A stretch of DNA of 5,595 nucleotides from Bacteroidota bacterium (lineage in GTDB: Bacteria > Bacteroidota > Bacteroidia > Chitinophagales > Chitinophagaceae): contig JAEYVW010000433.1 of the NCBI GenBank assembly GCA_023429365.1, forward strand, positions 1 through 5,595, in the 5' to 3' direction. Both the position numbers and the translations under genes were made by a program. How positions within the stretch are numbered: the stretch's first letter is position 1; every line of letters starts with the position of its first letter. Below, piece after piece: positions 1 through 5,595 of the stretch. The notes beneath the pieces were generated by a model that saw only the letters and a list, made by a program, of their open reading frames with translations, did not search any database and was not told the DNA's origin.

Positions 1-666
1 GACCTTCGCTTGTTTGAAAAAGCAAAACCTGCATTATTGGTGGAACACCCGTTGTACGATAATTTCGGACCGATCATTTCAAAAAAAGATGCAAGGAAAC
101 ATCTTGGACTTGCAGAACATGACAGGATCCTCTTATTCTTTGGTTTCATACGAAAATATAAAGGCCTTGACATCCTGCTGGAAGCTATGCACCTGCTAAA
201 ACAGGAAGCCGGATCCCAATCAGGTGATCTCAAGCTCCTGATTGCAGGTGAATTTTATGAAGATCAGAAACAGTACCTGGACCTGATCGAAAACCGGGGC
301 CTACAGGATCATGTAATCCTTAGATCCGATTTTATACCAGATAGCGAAGTTCAATATTTCTTCTGTGCGGCGGACGTGGTCGTGCAGCCTTATCGCAATG
401 CTACGCAGAGCGGAGTCACACCACTGGCATATCATTTTGAAAAGCCCATGATCGTTACGAATGTAGGAGGACTTCCTTCCCTGGTGCCCCATGAAAAGGC
501 AGGACTGGTTACCGAACCCAATCCCCGTGGCATAGCCGACGCGATAGTACAATACTTCAAGTTTGGCGAAGGATATTTTGTTCCACATCTCCGACAGGAA
601 AAAAAGAAATTCAGCTGGCAGAACCTGACAGACGCGATATTTTCAATTGCGCCAGACGAAGCGTGA
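1..666 (+). CDS. Glycosyltransferase, GT4-like (family 1), C-terminal part; 5' truncated
   Basis: This is the nucleotide-sugar-binding half of a GT-B fold glycosyltransferase, a class that transfers a sugar from an activated donor to a lipid, glycan or protein acceptor at the cytoplasmic face of the membrane. The frame is open from the first base (codons for D-L-R precede a TTG at 10), so the true start lies outside the window and TTG at 10 should not be taken as the start. About 220 codons are present against roughly 370 in the usual family, so the N-terminal acceptor domain is missing. Visible family signatures, numbered from the TTG, are LLFFGFIRKYKGLDILLEA (about 41-59), LLIAGEFYED (76-85), the ADVVVQPY strand (121-128), TQSGVTPLAYHFEKPMIVT (132-150) and NVGGLPSLVP (151-160). 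At the site of the usual EX7E motif the residues are Q133 and Y141. Donor and acceptor cannot be told from this part. The gene ends 11 bp from the stop of the convergent lipoprotein gene. Confidence 0.88.
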   Translation, partial: DLRLFEKAKPALLVEHPLYDNFGPIISKKDARKHLGLAEHDRILLFFGFIRKYKGLDILLEAMHLLKQEAGSQSGDLKLLIAGEFYEDQKQYLDLIENRGLQDHVILRSDFIPDSEVQYFFCAADVVVQPYRNATQSGVTPLAYHFEKPMIVTNVGGLPSLVPHEKAGLVTEPNPRGIADAIVQYFKFGEGYFVPHLRQEKKKFSWQNLTDAIFSIAPDEA

Positions 667-677
667 TCGTGGTCATA

Positions 678-2015
678 CTATAACTCAAACTTGCAGATAC
701 CAGATAAACTGGTATTCTCCCCGTTGATGAGGCCTCCCGCGCTGTATAGACTATTGTTATAGGAAAAAAGCGTTTCGTAATACAGGTCACTATCCATATA
801 CCGATAACTCCAGCTATTTGTAGCAGGATCGTAGATCTCAATCATTGTTGAATATACAAACCAGCTCGTCATCCCTCCGATAAAAGCAATTTTGTTTCCG
901 TATACTATGGCTGGCACATAAGACTTCTTTTCCAGTAACTGTATTTGCGACCATGTCTCATTCGACACATCATAGACCTTTACGTCCTGTTCACCAGTAA
1001 AATAAATCTTGTCTCCCTGCGTTACGGCACGATGGCCGCCTGCTTCCTCCTTTAATGTCTTTGAACTCCAGGCATCATTTTGCTCGTCATAAATCTCCAG
1101 TTGATTTGAACCCGCTGTGAAAAACCATACCTGCCTGCCTTTCACCACCGGAATAATTTCGCCGCTCCCCTCAAGATCCTTATATGTCCACCAATCATCA
1201 TATACGTCGTAGATATCAATTCTTCTACTGAATGTATAAGGGTCAATTCTTCCTCCCGCGAAAAAGATCTTACTGCCGGCAACAGAAGCCTCTCCGGCAA
1301 ACCGGGGTGCAGTCAATCTTGTCTCCCGCCATGAATTGTTTACAGTATTAAATATGTTGACCTGCGTTGAACCCTGCCCCATGGAAGTGGTGGTGAGAGG
1401 ATAAATATATCCGCCGGCTATGTACACTTCGTTACCGTACGAAGTAACCACAACATGTGAACGTAGTGTTGCAAAAGTTTGGCGGGAAGTGATGCCCGAA
1501 ACAGGATCAAATACATCCAAAGTAGCGCCATCAGAGAAATAGAATTTCTCATTACACAGAGTTACCCGGGCATCCACAACTGCACCCTTAAAAATACCCG
1601 CAAGGGTTGAACCAGGTATAACACAGTCTACTATCGCTACCGGTATTTGCACCATGATGACTACTGTATCATAGTCAGTCAAACCATCATTGTCAGTGAC
1701 CTTTAACTCAAACCCATATATGCCTTCCTGGAGGTTTTTTGCGATCGTCAACCCCGAATTTGGCGCCGTAAGTGTAAAACTTTGTGGCCCATATACCTTT
1801 GTCCACCGGAAACTTGATATTTCGCCATCGGCATCACCTGAAGCACGTCCATCCAGCACTATAGTATCCTGTGGCAAAGTTATCACCTGGTCAAGACCGG
1901 CCACAGCAGTTGGATGTTTGCGCTCGACATTAATTGGCGAATCGGCTTTTCGACAGGAAATAAAGGTTTCCATCGAGGCCAACACCGCGAGCAGAAAAAA
2001 TATGCGCGTATTCAT
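678..2015 (-). CDS. PKD/Kelch-repeat lipoprotein, probable envelope-anchored beta-propeller
   Basis: This 445-residue protein is predicted to be exported and lipid-anchored; no enzymatic role is evident. Residues 1-20 form a short signal peptide (MNTR then a hydrophobic run) ending in F-I-S-C, with Cys21 the likely lipidated residue in a loose lipobox. Residues about 35-123 form a PKD-like Ig-fold domain: PTAVAGLDQVITLP, VLDGRASGDADGEISSFRWTK shared with classical PKD domains, and the closing FELKVTDNDGLTDYD. Residues about 148-445 hold Kelch-type repeats, each with a hydrophobic strand plus GG or an equivalent (YIAGG 198-202, FFAGG 251-255, FIGG 378-381, YSAGG 424-428) followed by an 'IYD...N.W' element (IYD 268-270, IYDEQNDAW 308-316, VYDVSNETW 348-356, IYDPATNSW 394-402). 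I count six full repeats and a terminal part repeat, consistent with a six- or seven-bladed propeller. The ATG at 2015 is fixed by an in-frame TAA two codons upstream. No Shine-Dalgarno sequence is seen, only an A-rich leader, as is usual in Bacteroidota. Ligand or partner is unknown; glycan or protein binding at the envelope is an inference. Confidence 0.87.
   Translation of the reverse strand: MNTRIFFLLAVLASMETFISCRKADSPINVERKHPTAVAGLDQVITLPQDTIVLDGRASGDADGEISSFRWTKVYGPQSFTLTAPNSGLTIAKNLQEGIYGFELKVTDNDGLTDYDTVVIMVQIPVAIVDCVIPGSTLAGIFKGAVVDARVTLCNEKFYFSDGATLDVFDPVSGITSRQTFATLRSHVVVTSYGNEVYIAGGYIYPLTTTSMGQGSTQVNIFNTVNNSWRETRLTAPRFAGEASVAGSKIFFAGGRIDPYTFSRRIDIYDVYDDWWTYKDLEGSGEIIPVVKGRQVWFFTAGSNQLEIYDEQNDAWSSKTLKEEAGGHRAVTQGDKIYFTGEQDVKVYDVSNETWSQIQLLEKKSYVPAIVYGNKIAFIGGMTSWFVYSTMIEIYDPATNSWSYRYMDSDLYYETLFSYNNSLYSAGGLINGENTSLSGICKFEL
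697..715. terminator. Perfect 7-bp inverted repeat at a convergent gene end (possible weak bidirectional terminator)
   Basis: ATACCAG (697-703), loop ATAAA, CTGGTAT (709-715) form a perfect 7-bp stem with a 5-nt loop; a G-T wobble at 696/716 could extend it. It lies 30 nt past the glycosyltransferase stop and inside the last codons of the convergent lipoprotein gene. Neither strand has a T-run directly after the stem, so it is not a classical intrinsic terminator. It may help end or protect the 3' end of the + transcript, or it may be a chance product of the coding sequence. Confidence 0.25.
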
Positions 2016-2255
2016 TTTTTACAACAATTGGTACCGCTTTTACTGGCTTTCTATGGTAAGATATCGTGGGTAACTGTGCAGTCAAAAATTTATCGACCAA
2101 TAAAAACCGTCTGAGAAATATACCTGTATAGACAAATGAAAGCATCCGGCAGTTATTTGGAGGCATTCATCGAAAAATCCTGTTGTCCGTCATTTTTTAA
2201 GTCCGGTTATAAAACCAATGGCCGAGATGTGGTAAATTGTAATAACTAATTCTGG
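2016..2255. promoter_or_regulatory. Divergent intergenic region between lipoprotein and two-component operon
   Basis: These 240 bp separate two divergently transcribed starts, so both promoters should lie here. I find no full match to the Bacteroidota promoter pattern (TTTG about 19 bp before TAnnTTTG) on either strand. The nearest partial match is AATTTTTG on the - strand (2083-2090), one base off the -7 pattern, without a TTTG at the expected upstream spacing; a second is TTCATTTG on - (2133-2140). Neither start has a Shine-Dalgarno sequence. No convincing LytTR-type pair of direct repeats was found by eye. No tRNA, sRNA or credible small gene is apparent. Confidence 0.45.
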
Positions 2256-3371
2256 ATGAAATCATACCGGGAAAATCCATTTGTGTTTTCACCGAAATAC
2301 AGATTCCTACGGCATCTTGTATTTTGGATCGCGGATGCTGTTGTTTTCACTTTAATATTCAGGATACCTTCCATGCCCCTGGGTAACCAGCTCATCCTCT
2401 CAATGGTATGGGTACCGCTGCACATGGCCTTCGCCTACCCGGTCATGTTTATTTTTATTCCGCGGTTGTTGATGAAAGAAAAGCAGGGACTTTTTGTCCT
2501 GGTAATGCTCGCATGGGGTGTTACAGGCTGGTTTTGGAATTATGTATGCAGGGCTTTTATATTCTTTGGTCTTGTCAAAAAAATAACGGGTCTCGGGTTG
2601 GGCAACACCAACCCATGGGCGGCAAACAGCTACCTGTCGATGGTTGCTGTGGCCGGCCTGGGCAGTACCATCATTTTGTTTAAATACTGGATGCAAAAAC
2701 AAAAAGACTTCCTGACTGAGCAGAAAGAAAAAATCGATATGGAACTGCAGCTGTTAAAAGCACAAATACATCCTCATTTCCTTTTTAACACCCTGAATAA
2801 TATCTACTCATTTTCCATGCAGGGCTCCGAAAAAACACCTGCCATGATCGCAAAACTCTCTTCCCTGCTTAGCTATATTCTTTACGATTGCAAGGGTAGT
2901 ACCGTTTTGCTGGAAAAAGAAATTGAAGTGACGAAAAATTATATCGACCTGGAAAAAGAAAGATATGGTAATACCCTGGAGGTTTCCATAAATATCGAAG
3001 GAGACATCGAAGCAAAGTTTATTGCCCCGCTGCTGTTGCTGCCTTTTATTGAGAATGCTTTTAAACATGGGACATCAGAGCAATTGGAAAAACCCTGGCT
3101 GAGCATTGACATATCCGCAAGACAAAATAATCTCAGGTTTAAAATAGTAAACAGTAAGAACGAACAGCTTAACTCCGAATCAAAGGGAATAGGTATCAGC
3201 AATGTTAAAAAAAGGCTTGCCTACCTGTACCCTTCCACCCATGAATTACGTATCAGCGATGAAGGAAATTTTTTTGTAGTTTCACTGGCACTTGAAATTT
3301 CTCCGCCTTTCCCCACCCCACAAAAAACAAATGCTGTACCCCTGAATCCGGCTAAAAAACTCTCAACATGA
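2256..3371 (+). CDS. LytS/YehU-type membrane sensor histidine kinase
   Basis: This 371-residue inner-membrane kinase should autophosphorylate on histidine and pass the phosphate to the regulator encoded immediately downstream. The N-terminal part has about four hydrophobic segments (roughly residues 19-38, 44-69, 78-106 and 125-145) with only short loops and no separate periplasmic or cytoplasmic sensor domain, so the signal is probably sensed in or at the membrane. A charged, probably coiled linker follows (147-168). The His_kinase domain (PF06580 type) begins with LKAQIHPHFLFNTLNNIYS; His174 after the proline is the expected phosphoacceptor. The HATPase part carries the N-box PFIENAFKHG (263-272, Asn267) and the G-box GIGISNVKKRLAYLYP (311-326). 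The last 24 or so residues are a proline-rich tail. The ATG at 2256 is supported by an in-frame TAA at 2247-2249. There is no Shine-Dalgarno sequence. The stop overlaps the next start in ATGA, indicating translational coupling. The stimulus cannot be predicted. Confidence 0.95.
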   Translation: MKSYRENPFVFSPKYRFLRHLVFWIADAVVFTLIFRIPSMPLGNQLILSMVWVPLHMAFAYPVMFIFIPRLLMKEKQGLFVLVMLAWGVTGWFWNYVCRAFIFFGLVKKITGLGLGNTNPWAANSYLSMVAVAGLGSTIILFKYWMQKQKDFLTEQKEKIDMELQLLKAQIHPHFLFNTLNNIYSFSMQGSEKTPAMIAKLSSLLSYILYDCKGSTVLLEKEIEVTKNYIDLEKERYGNTLEVSINIEGDIEAKFIAPLLLLPFIENAFKHGTSEQLEKPWLSIDISARQNNLRFKIVNSKNEQLNSESKGIGISNVKKRLAYLYPSTHELRISDEGNFFVVSLALEISPPFPTPQKTNAVPLNPAKKLST

Positions 3372-4081
3372 AGCTGCGTTGTTTATTAGTTGATGACGAG
3401 CCACCTGCGATTGAAGTATTGCGATCGCATATCTCCAATGTGAATGGCCTTGACGTGGCAGCTACCTGTAAAAACGCCGTGGAAGCACTTGATATATTAC
3501 ACAAGACACCGATAGACCTGGTCTTCCTGGATATAAAAATGCCAAAACTGCTCGGCACTGATTTTTTGAAAAGCCTAAGCAATCCCCCCAAGATCATCTT
3601 TGTAACTGCGTACCGGGATTATGCACTGGACAGCTATGAACTGGATGCTGTTGACTACCTGGTAAAACCTGTTACGTTTGAACGATTCCTGAAAGCAGTT
3701 TTCAAAGTAAAACGTTTACTGGGATATGAAGTGGCTTCTGTGAGCACCGAGTATAAAAAAAACCCGGATGCTTTTGTGTATGTGCGTGTAAACAGGAGTA
3801 TGCAAAAGGTGCTGGTTAATCAGATACTATATATTGAGAGCTGGAAGGACTATGTGAAAATATATATGACCACCGGAGAAAATTTTATGGCCAAGCAGTC
3901 GATCAGCTCCATGGAAAATATGCTGAGCGAGCACAGTTTTTTACGCGTCCACCGTTCATATATGATCTCCCTGGACAAAATGACCGGCTATAATAATTAC
4001 GATATTATTATAGGCGGAAAGGAAATACCGATCGGAAGGTTATACAAACAACAGGTAATGGCAACGATTCACCACGACTGA
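3368..4081 (+). CDS. LytTR-family response regulator (REC + LytTR)
   Basis: This 237-residue cytoplasmic transcription regulator is the cognate partner of the upstream LytS-type kinase. The receiver domain (about 1-118) has the acidic cluster D9-D10-E11, the phosphoacceptor Asp55 in LVFLDIKMP, the conserved Thr80 in FVTAY and Lys100 in DYLVKPV, so all phosphorylation-chemistry residues are present. After a linker (about 119-135), the LytTR DNA-binding domain (about 136-234) shows FVYVRVNRSMQKV, ILYIESWKDYVKIYM, FLRVHRSYMISLDKM and the closing IPIGRLYKQQV. Length and domain order are standard for the LytR/AlgR class. The start codon overlaps the kinase stop (ATGA), so the two genes are almost certainly co-transcribed. 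The gene ends 4 bp before the stop of the convergent receptor gene. Target genes are not identifiable here. Confidence 0.96.
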   Translation: MKLRCLLVDDEPPAIEVLRSHISNVNGLDVAATCKNAVEALDILHKTPIDLVFLDIKMPKLLGTDFLKSLSNPPKIIFVTAYRDYALDSYELDAVDYLVKPVTFERFLKAVFKVKRLLGYEVASVSTEYKKNPDAFVYVRVNRSMQKVLVNQILYIESWKDYVKIYMTTGENFMAKQSISSMENMLSEHSFLRVHRSYMISLDKMTGYNNYDIIIGGKEIPIGRLYKQQVMATIHHD

Positions 4082-4090
4082 TCCCTCAGT
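4077..4090. terminator. Short inverted repeat spanning two convergent stop codons, T-rich on the + side
   Basis: ACTGA (4077-4081), loop TCCC, TCAGT (4086-4090) form a perfect 5-bp stem that contains the TGA of the response regulator (4079-4081) and, on the other strand, the TGA of the receptor gene (4086-4088). On the + strand it is followed by T-rich sequence TTAGATTTATTTTAAT (4091-4106), giving a weak intrinsic-terminator look for the two-component operon. The stem is short and only moderately GC, and the T-run is interrupted, so the terminator role is tentative. Confidence 0.3.
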
Positions 4091-5595
4091 TTAGATTTAT
4101 TTTAATACCCAGCTGGCTGATCCACCTGGCACTGCTCCCTGGTGCCGAACTATTTTGAATCGACCAGGGTTTGCCTTCCAAAGGCGTGAACTGATATTCA
4201 GGAGAAAGTGAACTATTGAACCCCTTCACATTAATCAATTCGGATTTGTCAAAAGAAATAAAATAGGTGCGACCCCAATTTTTGTTGAGCATATTGGTCA
4301 GGTTGAAAACATCGTAGATAACACTTACCTGCCAGGTATTACTTCCTGATTTTATTTTAAAATCCTGTTGAACGCGCAAATCAATGGTATGAATAAAAGG
4401 TGTTCGGGCGCCATTTCTTTCTGCAAAATTGCCGCGGGTTTTCCGGAGGTACCTGTCGCTTTCAATAAACTTGTTCAATAATTCCCGCTGTTGAGCGGCG
4501 CTATATACGTTGGGGATGAACTCCATCATATCCAGCTCAGCTTTGGTTGGCACATATATCAGGTCATATTTTTCCATTCGGCCATTATCATTGGTGATCG
4601 CACCCTCATAAACATAACTGTAAGGTGAACCGGATTGTCCATTATAAAATATACTAACCAGGGTAGCGCAGCTTTGATACCGGAATTTTTTCATAACGAC
4701 TGCCAATACTCTGTGTCCCGGGTCAAAGTCTGAAACCGACCGCTGGGCGGTATTTTTCCCATTCACCGTTTCTGTTTGTGCCCATTGACCACTGTTATTA
4801 CCATTACCAAACGGCTCGAATAACGCCACTGAAAGTCCATACGAGTATCCCACCCTGATTGCCCAATCTGAATTAAAATTCCTGTCGACAGATATACTGG
4901 CATTATACGCGAAACCCTTTCTTTCGTGATTGTTTGTCAGAAGGTAAATCTTGTTATAAGGATTATTTCCCGGCATGGGAATACGCTGAGGGCGGGATGC
5001 AAGAGAATAAATGCTGCGGCTTCCCGGCGGAGGTGTGGTTAATGAGGGAGGCGCCAGGTTCACGTTAAGGTATCTATGTTCATGAATATTTTTTGTGAAG
5101 ATCATGTCGGCCAAAATGCTCCATTTACCGTCTATTCTTTTTTCCATACCACCCGACATACGAAACACAGTTGGATATTTAAATTTTTCTGAAACCACTA
5201 ATACGTTGCCTCTGTTGTTTTCCGGGTCTATTCCCAATGCCGACAGGTCGGGCTGTCGGTAAGGGTCAGGATTAAACGGGAAGGTATGTGGAGTAATGTC
5301 GACAGTGTGCGTGTTGGTAAAATACAGTTCCGATACCCATAGATTCAGTAATTGACCCATGAACACTCCAGCACCGCCACGTAAAGTGAGATCTGCGCCA
5401 GGAACTTTATACTGGATTCCCAATCGCGGCGAAACCTGCCAATGGGTTTTCATCGGTTTACCCGACACGGCTCCCTCAAGATCATAGTATTTTTCAATTT
5501 CAGTTTTTGCGGTAGTGTTGAAAAATACATCTGCGGGATATTTCAAAGGAGTCGATTTTCCATCTAACCTGAAGCCTATATTCAGGTCAAGATGT
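4086..5595 (-). CDS. Oar-like TonB-dependent outer-membrane receptor, C-terminal beta-barrel; N-terminus outside window
   Basis: This is the barrel end of a large outer-membrane TonB-dependent receptor of the Oar type (usually with an N-terminal carboxypeptidase-regulatory-like domain and a plug, about 1000 or more residues). The frame stays open to the right edge (codons for HLDLNIGFRLDGKSTP precede a TTG at 5546), so that TTG is not the start. About 500 residues are visible, with no plug, TonB box or signal peptide. Numbered from the TTG, recognisable stretches are VSPRLGIQYKVP (38-49), TLRGGAGVFMG (54-64), IRVGYSYGLSVALFEPFG (230-247), VSDFDPGHRVLAVVMKKFRY (271-290), SIFYNGQSGSPYSYVYEG (298-315), YDLIYVPTKAELDMMEF (327-343), TPFIHTIDLRVQQDF (382-396) and YDVFNLTNMLNKNWGR (411-426). 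Alternating hydrophobic strands with aromatic girdles fit a barrel. The final strand ends KINLN rather than in an aromatic residue. The substrate is unknown; the type is associated with uptake or export of large molecules, which is only family knowledge. No SusD-like partner lies downstream, and the next gene is convergent. Confidence 0.9.
   Translation of the reverse strand, partial: HLDLNIGFRLDGKSTPLKYPADVFFNTTAKTEIEKYYDLEGAVSGKPMKTHWQVSPRLGIQYKVPGADLTLRGGAGVFMGQLLNLWVSELYFTNTHTVDITPHTFPFNPDPYRQPDLSALGIDPENNRGNVLVVSEKFKYPTVFRMSGGMEKRIDGKWSILADMIFTKNIHEHRYLNVNLAPPSLTTPPPGSRSIYSLASRPQRIPMPGNNPYNKIYLLTNNHERKGFAYNASISVDRNFNSDWAIRVGYSYGLSVALFEPFGNGNNSGQWAQTETVNGKNTAQRSVSDFDPGHRVLAVVMKKFRYQSCATLVSIFYNGQSGSPYSYVYEGAITNDNGRMEKYDLIYVPTKAELDMMEFIPNVYSAAQQRELLNKFIESDRYLRKTRGNFAERNGARTPFIHTIDLRVQQDFKIKSGSNTWQVSVIYDVFNLTNMLNKNWGRTYFISFDKSELINVKGFNSSLSPEYQFTPLEGKPWSIQNSSAPGSSARWISQLGIKINLN

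Noticed and set aside
2073..2082. Short dyad ACTG-TG-CAGT in the divergent intergenic region
   Set aside because: Only 4-bp arms with a 2-nt centre; too small to separate from chance and not placed at a recognisable promoter.
1690..2114. Open frames on the + strand opposite the N-terminal part of the lipoprotein gene
   Set aside because: They are antisense shadows of a well-supported coding sequence and have no domain-like composition or plausible start context.
1930..2166. 78-codon open frame on the - strand spanning the lipoprotein start and the upstream intergenic region
   Set aside because: It overlaps the lipoprotein gene in another frame, resembles no known family to my eye, and the lipoprotein signal peptide and PKD domain give strong support to the overlapping frame instead.
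2151..2247. Inverted pair AGTTATT (2151-2157) and AATAACT (2241-2247) upstream of the kinase gene, as possible regulator half-sites
   Set aside because: A 7-bp inverted match is expected about once or twice by chance in 240 bp, the arms are 83 bp apart, and LytTR sites are normally direct repeats about one helical turn apart.
2400..3597. Several 80-100 codon open frames on the - strand (2400-2702, 2808-3068, 2939-3202, 3352-3597) and one on + (2408-2683)
   Set aside because: All lie within the kinase and regulator genes, whose motifs fix the real frames; the products are low-complexity or Cys/Arg/Phe-rich shadows.
4124..4144. Possible GGCAC/GTGCC hairpin near the end of the receptor gene
   Set aside because: Five-bp stem with a 9-nt loop inside coding sequence, with no T-run; nothing distinguishes it from chance.

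Overview
The window reads as an ordinary chromosomal stretch from a member of the Bacteroidota, most likely a Chitinophagaceae-like organism. The clues are an Oar-type TonB-dependent receptor, a LytS-type histidine kinase paired with a LytTR response regulator, a PKD/Kelch lipoprotein, AT-leaning intergenic DNA, and start codons without Shine-Dalgarno sequences. The lineage is an inference from protein style, not from a marker gene.

There are five protein genes, two of them cut by the window edges. From left to right: (1) the C-terminal half of a GT4-like glycosyltransferase on +, entering from the left edge; (2) a complete lipoprotein on - with a PKD-like domain and a Kelch-type beta-propeller, convergent with the glycosyltransferase and separated by only 11 bp; (3) a 240 bp divergent intergenic region, the only sizeable non-coding DNA here; (4) a complete LytS/YehU-type sensor histidine kinase on +; (5) its LytTR-family response regulator on +, overlapping the kinase by 4 bp (ATGA); (6) the C-terminal part of a large Oar-like outer-membrane TonB-dependent receptor on -, convergent with the regulator after a 4 bp gap and running off the right edge.

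The kinase and regulator clearly form one two-component system. The lipoprotein shares the divergent intergenic region with that operon, so it is a reasonable but unproven candidate for co-regulation. The glycosyltransferase and the receptor appear to be unrelated neighbours belonging to units outside the window. No RNA gene, mobile element, CRISPR array or long repeat was seen. Two short inverted repeats sit at the two convergent gene ends. I found no convincing new biological system; the findings are modest.
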